A DNA stretch of 64,000 nt from CAVZLD01 sp963776055 (GTDB lineage: Bacteria > Planctomycetota > Planctomycetia > Pirellulales > Pirellulaceae), in NCBI GenBank assembly GCA_963776055.1, contig CAVZLD010000008.1:218625-282624 (forward strand), in the 5' to 3' direction. Numbering within the stretch: the stretch's first letter is position 1; each line of letters starts with the position of its first letter. Under the pieces are notes generated by a model. That model was not told the DNA's origin. It saw only the letters and a list, made by a program, of their open reading frames with translations, and did no database searches. The position numbers and the translations under genes are program-made. Below are positions 9,183 through 18,613 of this stretch, in pieces.

Positions 9183-9605
9183 ATGAAATCGTATCGACAG
9201 TGTTTGACCTTCAACGTTCCGGAGCGAATGGACTTCGTCAACATCACGCCACAAGTCCACGAAGCGGTGGTCGCCAGTGGAGTGCAGGAGGGTCTGGTGT
9301 TGGTCAACGCGATGCACATCACAGCTTCAGTTTTTATCAACGACGATGAACCCGGATTACATCGCGACTACAAGAAATGGCTTGAGCAACTGGCGCCGTT
9401 CGATCCGTCTCCAGAACGATACCATCACAATCGGACCGGCGAGGACAATGCCGATGCGCACCACAAACGACAGGTGATGGGCCGCGAAGTTGTGGTGGCG
9501 ATCACGGAAGGCCGGTTGGATTTCGGACCGTGGGAGCAGATCTTTTACGGCGAGTTTGACGGGCGGCGTCCGAAGCGCGTCCTGGTAAAGATCATCGGCG
9601 AGTAG
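9183..9605 (+). CDS. yjbQ: YjbQ/UPF0047 family protein
   Basis: A 140-residue protein of the UPF0047/YjbQ family. Conserved blocks are VNAMHITASVFINDDE, the His-rich YHHN-x3-DNADAHHKR and the end block DFGPWEQIFYGEFDG. Length and motif order are those of the whole family. Members have weak thiamine-phosphate synthase activity in E. coli; the true role is unsettled. GGGAGGATCCG precedes the ATG. It is monocistronic, facing the lipoprotein gene. A 7-bp G/C hairpin lies at 9618-9648 behind the stop, without a T tract. Confidence 0.92.
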   Translation: MKSYRQCLTFNVPERMDFVNITPQVHEAVVASGVQEGLVLVNAMHITASVFINDDEPGLHRDYKKWLEQLAPFDPSPERYHHNRTGEDNADAHHKRQVMGREVVVAITEGRLDFGPWEQIFYGEFDGRRPKRVLVKIIGE

Positions 9606-10863
9606 TCGGCGGAGAAGGGGGCCGGGTTCCAGCGCGTAGCGCGGCCCCGTGGCGTTTCGTCGCCCTTTCTACTCGAAAGCAACGTCGCCTCGAACGCGAC
9701 ATATTTCCGCGACAAACACTAGCGATAAGGTCGCCAGGTGGGTGCGCCGGGTAAGCGATCCGCTGCGGCCGCGTTCGCCCGGTGATCGTACGACGCGGAG
9801 CCGTACGCGGGCGTGCCGCGTTGGCGACCGTCGGGGACGGCCCCGTGGCCTCTTCGAGTTCGACCGGTGCGGATGGTGGTTCGAGAGTGCCATCGGCCAG
9901 CAGGCTTTGGGCCAGCGTCGGTTCGCGCGTGGCACTCCATGGATCGGCATCGGATGACGCCGAGGGTGCTTTCGCGGCGATCGGTGGTGTTGGCAACTGC
10001 CGCGCTGGGCGGTTCAGCCGAATCTCGCGCTCCACTTGGTGAGCCTGGCCGGCAATGCTGCAGTAACGGACCAGCACTTTCAGGCGTGCACTGGCCGGAC
10101 GATCATCGGGCCAGGGCAACTTCAGGTGAATGCCTTGTCCCAGAAGGGTTTCCTTCATCCGCGTGGTGGTCTCGGTGGCATCGAAATCCCAGCGGGCGAT
10201 GCGTCCGTTGATCCCGGATTGTGACGGGTCGATCACGTCAATCGAAACGTCCCCGGGCATGGCAAGGTAGTCGCCGGCCGCATTCTGCGGCTCAATCACG
10301 ACCAGCAGTCCGTCGTCACCGGGTTGGCCATCGAGGTCAATGCCGCCGGTCAATCGACTGTTGAGGACGATGCGGCTTACGTTCACGTCCTCTGGTACGT
10401 GTTGCGTGACATCATCTCGCGCGGGAACGCGAGTTTCGCGTGGAGGCGTCGCCGAATCCAACGAGTCTTTCTCGTCGAGTTCCGAATCGGCCTCGTCGGA
10501 CGGAGGGCCGTATTCGATTTCTGGAATCGTCAGGTCCGGCTCTTCGTAGGTCGGTGTCGGAGCGGGGGCCACGCTGCGACGGTCCGTTCCAGGATCCGCT
10601 AGCTGCGGTTGGCCGGACTCGGGTGACGCCGATCCCCGCTCCAATTGCGCGATCTGTTGTCGCAGGGCGGCATTGTTCTGGCGACAGGATTGCAGTTGGG
10701 CGCAATGGAGTCCCAACTGACGGTCCATGTCGTAGAACTCGTCTTCCATCCAGCGCAGTTCGCTCTCGAGTAGCTCGATCGATGGATCCGGGCCCCGGCA
10801 ACCGGCGGCTGCCAGCGAGAAAAGAACTGCCATCAGCAACGAGTGCCGCACGTAAGCATCCAT
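9592..10863 (-). CDS. Coiled-coil lipoprotein, 3' end probably frameshifted
   Basis: ATG at 10863. The N-terminus is a lipoprotein signal with lipobox LAAAGC, then a short coiled coil (residues 25-75, MEDEFYDMDRQL and following), a Pro/Glu-rich linker, and a beta-rich domain (about 150-290, with IDLDGQPGDDGLLVVIEP). It is probably attached to a membrane facing the periplasm. The last 40 residues as read are Arg-rich and unnatural. In the next frame the gene ends APTWRPYR at a TAG at 9719-9721. I think one base is missing near 9747-9755 and the real end is 9719. That would also remove the 14-base overlap with yjbQ. Function unknown. Confidence 0.78.
   Translation of the reverse strand: MDAYVRHSLLMAVLFSLAAAGCRGPDPSIELLESELRWMEDEFYDMDRQLGLHCAQLQSCRQNNAALRQQIAQLERGSASPESGQPQLADPGTDRRSVAPAPTPTYEEPDLTIPEIEYGPPSDEADSELDEKDSLDSATPPRETRVPARDDVTQHVPEDVNVSRIVLNSRLTGGIDLDGQPGDDGLLVVIEPQNAAGDYLAMPGDVSIDVIDPSQSGINGRIARWDFDATETTTRMKETLLGQGIHLKLPWPDDRPASARLKVLVRYCSIAGQAHQVEREIRLNRPARQLPTPPIAAKAPSASSDADPWSATREPTLAQSLLADGTLEPPSAPVELEEATGPSPTVANAARPRTAPRRTITGRTRPQRIAYPAHPPGDLIASVCRGNMSRSRRRCFRVERATKRHGAALRAGTRPPSPPTTRR
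9649..9712 (+). repeat. 64-nt dispersed repeat, copy B
   Basis: By-eye alignment gives about 51 of 64 matches with the copy at 24534-24597. It lies inside the nominal 3' end of the minus-strand lipoprotein ORF, but downstream of that gene's probable true stop (9719), so it is best read as intergenic. Confidence 0.6.
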
Positions 10864-10998
10864 GCTATACGGGCTCCGCACCGGCTAGAAGTCGTAGGGG
10901 AAAACTCACACTCAGACCGGAAGATGTCTTCCTGCCGATCTGCAACACACGCCGAAGGCCCGCCAGCCGATCAGGAGTCTTCGGTCGCGCGTGTTGTG

Positions 10999-11598
10999 TT
11001 ACTTGGTCTTCTTGCTGTCCATCGTTTCAATTACGTGATCGATCAATTTGTATTCCTTGGCTTCCGTTGCCGTCATGAAACGATCGCGATCGGTGTCGGA
11101 CTCGATCTTTTCCAGCGGTTGACCGGTGTGCTTCAACAGGATTTCATTCAACCGATGTTTCACATTCTTGAACTCTTTCGCATGAATCATGATGTCTTCG
11201 GCCGTGCCTTGCATACCCGCCAGCGGCTGATGAATCATGATTCGCGCATTGGGCAGTGCGTGGCGCTTGTTTGCGGCTCCCGCCGTCAGCAGCACCGCGC
11301 CCATCGAGGCGGCTTGTCCAATGCAATACGTGGCCACGTCGCAGGTGACGAATTGCATCGTGTCGTAGATCGCCAAACCCGCGCTTACGCTCCCGCCCGG
11401 GGAGTTGATGTACAGATGAATGTCCGCATGCGGGTCGTCCGACTGCAGGAACAGCAACTGCGCGACGAGGGAATTGGCGACTTCGTCATTGACCGAGCTG
11501 CCGAGGAACACGATTCGGTCCTTCAGCAGTCGGCTGTAGATGTCATAAACGCGCTCTTCACGGCCGCTTTTTTCGACAACGTAAGGAATCAGGGGCAT
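10999..11598 (-). CDS. clpP: ATP-dependent Clp protease proteolytic subunit
   Basis: 199 residues, full ClpP length. The family blocks are in place: YINSPGGSVSAGLAIYDTM, the catalytic Ser in GQAASMGA (near 98), the catalytic His in MIHQPLAG (near 123) and the Asp in the ESDTDRD region. ClpP forms double heptamers that degrade unfolded proteins delivered by ClpX/ClpA. It is the second of two adjacent clpP genes downstream of tig on the minus strand, with a 43-base gap to the first. Two clpP genes raise the possibility of mixed rings, as in mycobacteria, which is inference. Confidence 0.95.
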   Translation of the reverse strand: MPLIPYVVEKSGREERVYDIYSRLLKDRIVFLGSSVNDEVANSLVAQLLFLQSDDPHADIHLYINSPGGSVSAGLAIYDTMQFVTCDVATYCIGQAASMGAVLLTAGAANKRHALPNARIMIHQPLAGMQGTAEDIMIHAKEFKNVKHRLNEILLKHTGQPLEKIESDTDRDRFMTATEAKEYKLIDHVIETMDSKKTK

Positions 11599-11641
11599 CG
11601 CGCCGCAGCTCCATCATTATTGCAGGTGGGGGGTCGAGTTC

Positions 11642-12269
11642 TCAGGCATCCTCGTCGTCATCGTCCGCATTGACCGCCGGCTTGGTCAGGATGTCGTCTA
11701 CGACACCGTACTCCTTCGCCTGCTCCGCATGCATATAGAAGTCGCGGTCGGTATCCTTCGCCACTTGCTCCACGGGCTGCCCGGTGTGGTTGGCCAGGAT
11801 CTCGTTGAGCATGCTCCGCGTGCTGAGGATTTCGTTCGCCTGGATTTCAATGTCGCTCACCTGGCCGCCCACGCCGCCGTACGGCTGGTGAATCATCACT
11901 TTCGAGTGTGGCAGGGCGAAGCGTTTTCCCTTGGTTCCACCGGCTGAGCAGCACGGCGCCGCCGCTGGCTGCCAGACCGACGCAATAGGTGGCGACCGGG
12001 CAGGTCAGGATCTGCATGGTGTCGTAGATGGCCAGCGTCGCAGTCACACTGCCACCGGGCGAATTGATGTAGAAGTGAATGTCCTTGCGGCGATTCTCAC
12101 TTTGCAGGTACAGCAACTTCATCACCAGCTCGCTGGCGTTCCCATCGTAGATTTCTCCTTGCAGGAACACAATCCGGTTTTCCAGCAACAGATCGCCGAG
12201 CGTCAATTGTCGCTGGCGCTGGTAGTCGCGATAGGAACTGGATCCCTGAAGGGGGGAAACAGGCGTCAT
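11642..12269 (-). CDS. clpP: Second ClpP paralogue, frameshifted
   Basis: Two overlapping frames make one ClpP. The first, from 12269 (or the ATG at 12332), gives LTLGDLLLENRIVFLQGEI, the block FYINSPGGSV and the catalytic Ser in GLAASGGAVLLS. The second continues with the catalytic His in MIHQPYGGVGG, then DTDRDFYM, and ends with an acidic DDDDEDA tail. One extra base at about 11940-11944 explains the break; removing it gives LLSGGTKGKRFALPHSK. The start at 12269 is preferred from ClpP length (about 208 residues). The gene lies between tig and the other clpP, so the break is likely a sequence error rather than a dead gene. Confidence 0.85.
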
Positions 12270-12408
12270 GTTTCTTACTTCCACTTTCTTGGCATGGAAA
12301 CGGTCTCCGCGAGGTTTCGACCGTTTGGGCATCCAGCTCGCCAGCGTCTCGCGTGGGCTTTTCGGGGAGCGATAACCGGAGCCAACCGGGGACCGCTGAT
12401 CCGGGTTT

Positions 12409-13895
12409 TCAGCCGCGATCCGCCGGTTTGTGCAGCGGTTCGAGATCGCCTCCGTGCTTCGCTTCGGGAATCTCCGATTCCGCGTCCCCGCACAGCGCGT
12501 GTGACAGCGCCTCCGTTTCGCTTTTCTCCGGTTCGTACTTCACGTCCTTGAAGGTGGCGTTCTCGGTGATCAGCTCGATCACCTTGCGCTCGATGATCTG
12601 ATTCCGCAGGGCGTCCATCATGCCGCGTTTTTCCATCCGAGCGCGAACCCGTCGCACCGGCTCGTTGCCCTGCGCGGCGATCATTCTCAGTTCCGTCTCA
12701 TAGTCCTCGTCGCTCGCGTCAACATCTTCGTCCTCGGCGATTCGTTCCAGAATGAAATGTTCGTGCAAAGCGGTCTTGGTTGTCGCCATGCTGTTTTGGC
12801 GCAATTCGTTCTCGTAAGCCTGAATCTCCTGGGGATCGAAGCCGGCCGACCGTAGCTCCATCATCGCCCGCTCGAGTTCCCGACGGCTCTGACGCTTCAC
12901 CAAATCCGGAGGAAGATCCCAATCCGCAGCTTCTGTCAGCAGGTCGGTGATTTGCTGTCGGATTCGGCGCTGCTGCTGATAATTCAGTCGTCGTTGCAAC
13001 GAGTCTTTGATTGCGTCGCGCAGTTCCCCTTCGTTTTCAAAGCTGCCCATTTGTGCGAGAAGATCCTCGTTGAGCGGCGGAAGCTCCAGTCGTTTGACTT
13101 CCAGGACCTCGAATTCCACGGTGACCTTCTCGCCCTGCAGGCGCTCGAGCGATGCATCGTGACTGATCGTCACGGTGGCTGTCCGCTGATCGCCTGCTTT
13201 GGCGCCGTCCATCAGCTTGTCAAAACCTTCCACACGACCGTCGCCGAAGCTCAGGGCGGGCAAGATCTGGATCGTCTGTTCCTCGATCGAGGAAATCTTC
13301 TGGCCGTCGTGTTGACAGGTAATGTTGCATACCACGTAGTCGTTCGGACGGGCCGCCTCGGCGGACGGCACCAGTTGGCCCTCTCGTTTCAGCAGCTGCT
13401 CCAGTTGCCGGTCAATGTCCTTCTTCGTGAACTCCCGGTTGGGTCGTTCCAGCTTCAGACCCTTCCACTGCGGCATCTCGAACTCGGGCCGAACCTCTAA
13501 ATCGAATTCGAACGTCAGCGGACCCTCTTCCGGGATTTCGACCGCGTCGAACTCGAATTCCGGTTCACTGATCGCAGAAAAATCCTGCTCTTCGGTGACC
13601 TGCCCCATGCTGTCCATCAGCAAGGAGCCCTTCACCTGTTCAGAAACCTGCTCGCGAAAACGCTGTTCCACCAGCTTCCGGGCGCGCGGCCCGCTCGAAA
13701 GCCCGGTACGGTCGCCGTCGGCATCAACTCCGAGTAGGCTTCCTGCAGGTAACGATCCACGTCCGCCCGCGACACGGTGACCGTCACATGACGCTGGCAG
13801 GCCGTCGGTTTGTCTACCTTTACCTCCAACGTGAGCTTCGGCTTTTCTTCGGCAGTCGCACCCAGTTGGTCGGTATCCGTTTCGGGAGAAGTCAT
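12409..13895 (-). CDS. tig: Trigger factor, frameshifted
   Basis: The N-terminal frame (13895-13632) carries the ribosome-binding domain with the signature VPGFRAGRAP, the equivalent of the GFRxGK tail. The rest (13671-12409) continues LVEQRFREQV, then the PPIase-like domain (about 155-240) and the helical C-terminal arms (LTEAADWDLPPDLV onward). The junction at 13680-13682 lacks one G of a short G run (plus strand); restoring it gives APRKLVEQRF and a single protein of about 495 residues. Trigger factor is the ribosome-bound chaperone and peptidyl-prolyl isomerase. It is upstream of both clpP genes, the usual bacterial order. Confidence 0.9.
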
Positions 13896-14058
13896 ACTGC
13901 GATCGCGATCTTGTTGAAAGAGAATACAGGCAGGCTGGGAAAGGCGGTCACGCGCATTCCACGCGGCGTCTCCATGACGCCCCGGCTACTCACCGCACTT
14001 TTCAGCCTTCGCAGGAACAACACGGTCGCGCCCGACCGGTCAGTAAGGAGAACCAAGA

Positions 14059-14130
14059 GCGGGTGATGGGATTCGAACCCACGACAACAACGTTGGCAAC
14101 GTTGTGCTCTGCCAACTGAGCTACACCCGC
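14059..14130 (-). tRNA. tRNA-Gly (GCC)
   Basis: Reading the minus strand gives a 72-nt cloverleaf. The acceptor GCGGGTG pairs with CACCCGC, the D arm is GCTC/GAGC, the anticodon stem is CAACG/CGTTG with loop TTGCCAA (anticodon GCC), and the T arm is GTGGG-TTCGAAT-CCCAT. All stems are complete. CCA is not encoded. It lies upstream of, and in the same direction as, tig. Confidence 0.98.
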
Positions 14131-14584
14131 ACAGCCGACCTCGGCCACGATTCGCAAAAATCCGGCCCTGCCGCCGAATCGCGGATTATATTCTTGCTCA
14201 TCTTGCCCGCAAGGGCAATTCCCGATTGGGAAAAAGGAAATCGCTGCCGCGGCGCAAATCCACCCGCGAAGCGACTCCTCTCCAGATTTTCTTCGCGCGT
14301 CTTTTCTGCGCAGTGGCTCGCATGGCCTGTCCCCGGCAGTGGCTCGCATGGCCTGTCCCCGGGTTGTGTGTTTTCATGCTGCGGATTCTGCGTGGAATGC
14401 GCATGAATAGGTGTCTGCGGTGAGTGCGGCGTTGAGGTGGTGCGGCGGTGCCGGGAGGGGCGAGGACGGCGTTGCGACGGAAAGTCGCAAGCGTTAGATT
14501 GGCGGGCGCCGCGGAGAATGCTTCGATGGCTTGTCGGTCCTCGCGCGGCCCGACTCGGTGACAACGGATTGGGAAAGCGATCGG
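14131..14584. other. Intergenic region with 26-bp tandem duplication
   Basis: Spacer between the tRNA and the FHA gene, with a two-copy tandem repeat at 14311-14362 and no supported gene. Several short open frames cross it, but none has a ribosome site or recognisable protein. Confidence 0.4.
14311..14362. repeat. 26-bp tandem duplication
   Basis: Two identical 26-base units (14311-14336 and 14337-14362), each running CAGTGGCTCG through CCTGTCCCCGG. The unit holds the half palindrome CCGGGGACAGGC on the minus strand. It looks like a short intergenic repeat; function unknown. Confidence 0.75.
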
Positions 14585-15112
14585 ATGATTCAGGCAAAAC
14601 TGCTCGTGATCGGCGGAGAGGTGGAAGTCGAGGAGATCTCCTTGCAGCTACCGGTCACCATCGGTCGCAGTCGCGAAGCCGTGATCAATCTGTCTCATCC
14701 GCTCGTGAGTCGACACCATTGTGAGCTATTTGAAGCAAATGGTGTGTTAATGGTTCGAGACCTGGACTCGATGAACGGTACGTTCGTCGGTAGTCAGCGG
14801 GTTTCGGAGGCGGTTGTGCGTCCAGGCGATCTGTTGACGGTGGGTACGGTAACGTTTCGGGCGCTTTACGATCACGACCCGGCCGACGCCACCGAAGAAC
14901 CAGCGCCCAAGGAAGAGAGTCGGGCCCGCCGCCGTCGCCGTTCCGCCGCCACCTCTGGCGAAAGCGTTGCTGTTAGCGACGACGGCGAGTTGGAGGAAAC
15001 CCACCGCCTCAACGAACGAGAGACGCTGGAAGTTCGCTCTCGACCCCAACCCGACGACGGGGCGGATGAACTTCCCGATAAGGTGTCAGGGTTCCGTTCC
15101 TCGGATCGCTAG
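14585..15112 (+). CDS. FHA-domain protein
   Basis: About 175 residues. The forkhead-associated domain covers residues 5-95: TIGRS near 26, the phosphopeptide loop LSHPLVSRHHCEL near 38-50 and MNGTFVG near 64. FHA domains bind phosphothreonine peptides, usually made by Ser/Thr kinases, which planctomycetes carry in large numbers. The C-terminal half is charged and low in complexity (an Arg cluster, then acidic), likely disordered. The start is the ATG at 14585, since earlier in-frame codons lie outside the domain. No kinase gene is in the window. Confidence 0.9.
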   Translation: MIQAKLLVIGGEVEVEEISLQLPVTIGRSREAVINLSHPLVSRHHCELFEANGVLMVRDLDSMNGTFVGSQRVSEAVVRPGDLLTVGTVTFRALYDHDPADATEEPAPKEESRARRRRRSAATSGESVAVSDDGELEETHRLNERETLEVRSRPQPDDGADELPDKVSGFRSSDR

Positions 15113-15452
15113 ACCCGGCCCTGAGAACGCCGATACGGCCGCGTCGATCCGCCTAACGCCGATCAGGTTGTTGGCGAAAAGCTCGCGCTCCCCCTTGTCG
15201 CGGAGCGACCCTTCGAGGAAAAACATTCTTACGCTTTGTCGGCGCGGCTGGGTGTGGTGCTTCCCGGACCGAGACGGCCGTGGTGGTGAGGCCGTTGTTC
15301 GCCCCGGCACGGATGTCCGAGACAGGCCAGGCTTGGACCGTCCGTTTGCCCGGCCTTATCTCGCGCAACGACCAGATCAGCGGCGCGGCTGACAGACGCT
15401 ACAATCGATCGACCGCAAAGCTACGGACCGTTTTGGCAGTTCGGGAGAAGTC
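15113..15452. other. Promoter region of the transhydrogenase operon
   Basis: 340 bases with no supported gene. It precedes pntAA and should hold its promoter. A TACAAT near 15400 could be a -10 element, but I find no matching -35. Confidence 0.3.
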
Positions 15453-16649
15453 ATGAAGATCGGCGTGGTGAAAGAGAGCTTTCCCGGGGAGCGGCGTGTC
15501 GCCCTCGTGCCTGCCATGTTGGCGTCACTGCAAAAGGCGGGTTGCGAGATCCTGGTCGAGTCGGGGGCCGGCGAGGCTGCGGGGATCACGGACGAAGAGT
15601 TCCGGGATCGGGGAGCCACCGTCGTCGCCGAGCGGGCAGCCGTTTTTCAGGCGGACGTTGTGCTTGGCGTGCGCTGGGCGGGGACCGACCGGGCCGGCTT
15701 GGAACAGGACCGGGCCCATTTGCGACCGGGACTCGTCTTGATCGGCCATGCCGATCCACTGGGGGATCCCCAAACCATCGCGGACGTCGCCCAGACCGGT
15801 GTTCAATTGTTTGGGCTCGAGTTGATTCCGCGGATCACTCGTGCACAGAGTATGGACGTGCTCTCCTCGATGGCGACCGTCGCCGGGTACCGTGCCGTGC
15901 TGTTGGCTGCGACGGAATTGCCGAAGATGTTTCCTCTGATGATGACGGCGGCTGGCTCCCTGTCACCAGCTCGCGTGTTTGTCATCGGTGCCGGCGTCGC
16001 GGGCTTGCAGGCGATCGCGACCGCTCGGCGACTGGGTGCCGTTGTCCAGGCGTACGACGTCCGACCGGCCGTACGCGAGCAGTGCGAAAGCCTCGGGGCG
16101 AAATTTGTCGAACTGTCGTTGGAGACCGAAGCGGCGGAGGGTGCGGGCGGTTACGCTCGCGCGATGGACGAGGAGTTCTATCAACGACAACGCGAACTGA
16201 TGGCACGGGTGGTCGCGGAAAGCGATGTCGTGATCACCACGGCTGCCATCCCCGGCAAACCTTCCCCACGACTGATTACGGCGGATGCGGTCGCTGGCAT
16301 GCATCCGGGCTCCGTGATCGTCGACTTGGCCGCGGAACGAGGCGGCAATTGCGAATTGACCGTGGCGGATCAGCGCGTTGTGCAACATGGCGTTACGCTG
16401 TTGGGGCCGACGAATCTGCCCGCCGAGGTTCCAGCACATGCGAGCCAGATGTACGCCAAGAATGTGACCACCTTCCTCGCGCACCTGCTGAAAGACGGTC
16501 GAATCCACTGTGACGTCGAGGATGAAATCACTCGAGAAACACTCCTGACGCGTGATGGCGAGGTCGTCCAACAGCGTGTTCGGGAACTTCTGGGACTGGA
16601 ACCGTTGCCTACCCCCAACGCGTCCCCACAGGATGCTGCGGAATCATAG
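15453..16649 (+). CDS. pntAA: NAD(P) transhydrogenase subunit alpha part 1
   Basis: 398 residues, homologous to the NAD(H)-binding domain I of proton-translocating transhydrogenase and alanine dehydrogenase. It begins MKIGVVKESFPGERRVALVP, has the Rossmann motif GAGVAGLQAI near residue 178 and the mobile-loop region with QMYAKNVTTFL near the end. The complex transfers hydride between NADH and NADP+ using the proton gradient. The alpha subunit is split into two genes here, as in Rhodospirillum. GGGAG lies eight bases before the ATG. First gene of a three-gene operon. Confidence 0.95.
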   Translation: MKIGVVKESFPGERRVALVPAMLASLQKAGCEILVESGAGEAAGITDEEFRDRGATVVAERAAVFQADVVLGVRWAGTDRAGLEQDRAHLRPGLVLIGHADPLGDPQTIADVAQTGVQLFGLELIPRITRAQSMDVLSSMATVAGYRAVLLAATELPKMFPLMMTAAGSLSPARVFVIGAGVAGLQAIATARRLGAVVQAYDVRPAVREQCESLGAKFVELSLETEAAEGAGGYARAMDEEFYQRQRELMARVVAESDVVITTAAIPGKPSPRLITADAVAGMHPGSVIVDLAAERGGNCELTVADQRVVQHGVTLLGPTNLPAEVPAHASQMYAKNVTTFLAHLLKDGRIHCDVEDEITRETLLTRDGEVVQQRVRELLGLEPLPTPNASPQDAAES

Positions 16650-16654
16650 GTCGC

Positions 16655-17188
16655 ATGAAAAGTCATCAGGGAGAACTGAAAGCCATGGCCCGTTGTCGAT
16701 TCTTCCGATTGTCGGACCGGACCTTACGGGAAGCACCGCCGTCCGCGATCGCCTACCGCCGCGGGATGTTCGCTCTCCTGGTCCTGTTGCTCGCGACGTT
16801 GGTGACGCCCGCGTCGACCGTGTACGGACAGGCGTCTGCGGAACCGGCAGCATCCACCTCCGCTTCGCTGCCGGGCCCGGTCGCTCGTCTCCCCAGTGTC
16901 TCTCGAGTCGATGCGCTGATTGCCAGTGTCACGATCTTCGTGTTGGCGGTATTCGTGGGATTCGAAGTGATCACCAAGGTGCCCCCCACACTCCACACGC
17001 CATTGATGTCCGGATCGAACGCGATCAGCGGGATCACGCTGGTTGGGGCGCTCTTGGCCGCCGGATCTGCCTTTGACAGTGGTTGGGTGCGCTGGTTGGG
17101 CGCGGCGGCCGTGGTCATGGCCACGGTCAACGTTGTCGGAGGGTTTCTCGTTACGCATCGCATGCTGGCGATGTTTCGTCGCAAATAG
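16655..17188 (+). CDS. pntAB: NAD(P) transhydrogenase subunit alpha part 2
   Basis: A short membrane subunit (177 residues from 16655). Three to four hydrophobic helices occupy about residues 85-172 and carry the family block TPLMSGSNAISGI. It forms part of the proton channel with PntB. The N-terminus is longer than usual, with an additional hydrophobic segment (MFALLVLLLATLV) followed by an Ala/Ser-rich stretch that resembles a signal peptide. A start at 16685 is an alternative. It follows pntAA by five bases and precedes pntB by 27. Confidence 0.93.
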   Translation: MKSHQGELKAMARCRFFRLSDRTLREAPPSAIAYRRGMFALLVLLLATLVTPASTVYGQASAEPAASTSASLPGPVARLPSVSRVDALIASVTIFVLAVFVGFEVITKVPPTLHTPLMSGSNAISGITLVGALLAAGSAFDSGWVRWLGAAAVVMATVNVVGGFLVTHRMLAMFRRK

Positions 17189-17215
17189 CCACGGATTGTG
17201 TAGGTCGAAATCGCT

Positions 17216-18613
17216 GTGGATACATCCTCACTCGTTAAGTTGTCCTATCTGGTTGCCTCCGCGCTGTTCATTTTCGGCTTGAAGCGGATGGCCCATCCGC
17301 GGACCGCCGTGCGGGGTAATTTGTACGGTGCCCTTGGAATGCTGCTGGCGGTGTCGGTGACGCTGTTGGACCCCGAGATCGAGTCCTATGGTCTGATCCT
17401 GATCGGGCTGCTGGCGGGCACGGCGTTTGGGGTCCTGTTAGCGGTTCGCATCGAAATGACCGCGATGCCGCAACTCGTCGCCTTGTTCAACGGGTTCGGC
17501 GGGTTAGCGTCGACCCTCGTGGCCGGCGCCGAGCTGCTGCGGATCAACTTGGGCTCAGCGGACAGGCTGGCGACTTCCGATGTACTGGTCGCGACCGCCG
17601 CGTCGGGGCTGATCGGTGCGGTCACGTTTTGGGGCAGTCTCGTGGCCTTTGGTAAGTTGCAGGGCCTGCAAATCTTTCGCCATAACCTGGCCTATGCCGG
17701 TCAGCAGTGGGTCAACGGCGGGCTGGGGATCGTCGTTCTCTTGCTCTCGGCCTGGCTCGTCGCCACCCAAGCGCCATTGGCCTACCTCGTTCTCGTGCTG
17801 TTTGCTTCCGTCCTGGGGGTCTTGCTGGTCGCGCCGATCGGCGGTGCCGATATGCCGGTCGTGATCGCGCTGTTGAACTCGTACTCCGGATTGGCTGCCG
17901 CGGCGACCGGGTTTGTGATCGACAACAACGTGCTGATTATCGCCGGTTCGTTGGTCGGTGCCTCCGGAATTATCCTCACGCAAATCATGTGCAAGGCGAT
18001 GAACCGCTCCCTGGCAAATGTCTTGTTCAGCCGATTCGAGGCCAGCTCGAGTTCGACAGCGAGCGACGAAGTCTACGCCAATGTTCGCAGCACATCGGCC
18101 GAGGATATCGCCATGATCCTCGAGTCGGCGCAGCGCGTAGTGATTGTGCCGGGTTATGGAATGGCCGTCGCGCAAGCCCAACATGCGGTGCGCGATCTGG
18201 CCAGTCTGATGGAGAAGCAAGGGATCTCCGTCGAATACGGTATCCATCCGGTCGCCGGTCGAATGCCGGGGCACATGAACGTGTTGCTGGCCGAAGCGGA
18301 TGTACCTTATGAACAGCTCAAGGAGATGGACGAGATCAATCCGACGATGGGAACAGTGGACGTGGCGATCGTGATCGGCGCCAACGATGTCGTCAACCCG
18401 GTCGCTCGGACGGATCCCCAAAGCCCTATCGCCGGAATGCCGATCATCGATGTCGACAAGGCCCGCACGGTGATCATCATCAAGCGGAGCCTCAGTCCCG
18501 GATTTGCCGGCATTCCGAACCCGCTGTTTGCCGCCGAGAACGCACTCATGTTCTACGGCGACGGGCAAGAAGCTGTGCTCGCGATCGTCGCCGCGCTTAA
18601 AGAAGCGTCTTGA
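17216..18613 (+). CDS. pntB: NAD(P) transhydrogenase subunit beta
   Basis: 465 residues with a GTG start (17216). The first 270 residues hold about eight or nine membrane helices with PQLVALFNGFGG and the block IGGADMPVVIALLNSYSG. The rest is the soluble NADP(H)-binding domain III: VPGYGMAVAQAQH, HPVAGRMPGHMNVLLAEA and GANDVVNP, ending AENALMFYGDG. All are diagnostic for PntB. Third gene of the operon. Its 3' end overlaps the convergent secreted-protein gene by 17 bases. Confidence 0.95.
   Translation: MDTSSLVKLSYLVASALFIFGLKRMAHPRTAVRGNLYGALGMLLAVSVTLLDPEIESYGLILIGLLAGTAFGVLLAVRIEMTAMPQLVALFNGFGGLASTLVAGAELLRINLGSADRLATSDVLVATAASGLIGAVTFWGSLVAFGKLQGLQIFRHNLAYAGQQWVNGGLGIVVLLLSAWLVATQAPLAYLVLVLFASVLGVLLVAPIGGADMPVVIALLNSYSGLAAAATGFVIDNNVLIIAGSLVGASGIILTQIMCKAMNRSLANVLFSRFEASSSSTASDEVYANVRSTSAEDIAMILESAQRVVIVPGYGMAVAQAQHAVRDLASLMEKQGISVEYGIHPVAGRMPGHMNVLLAEADVPYEQLKEMDEINPTMGTVDVAIVIGANDVVNPVARTDPQSPIAGMPIIDVDKARTVIIIKRSLSPGFAGIPNPLFAAENALMFYGDGQEAVLAIVAALKEAS

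Noticed and set aside
9618..9648. GGGGCCG/CGGCCCC hairpin after yjbQ as a terminator
   Set aside because: The 17-nt loop and the lack of a T tract make it weak.
18597..18613. Overlap of pntB and the secreted protease-like gene as a sign of error
   Set aside because: Both C-termini look natural, and short convergent overlaps are common.
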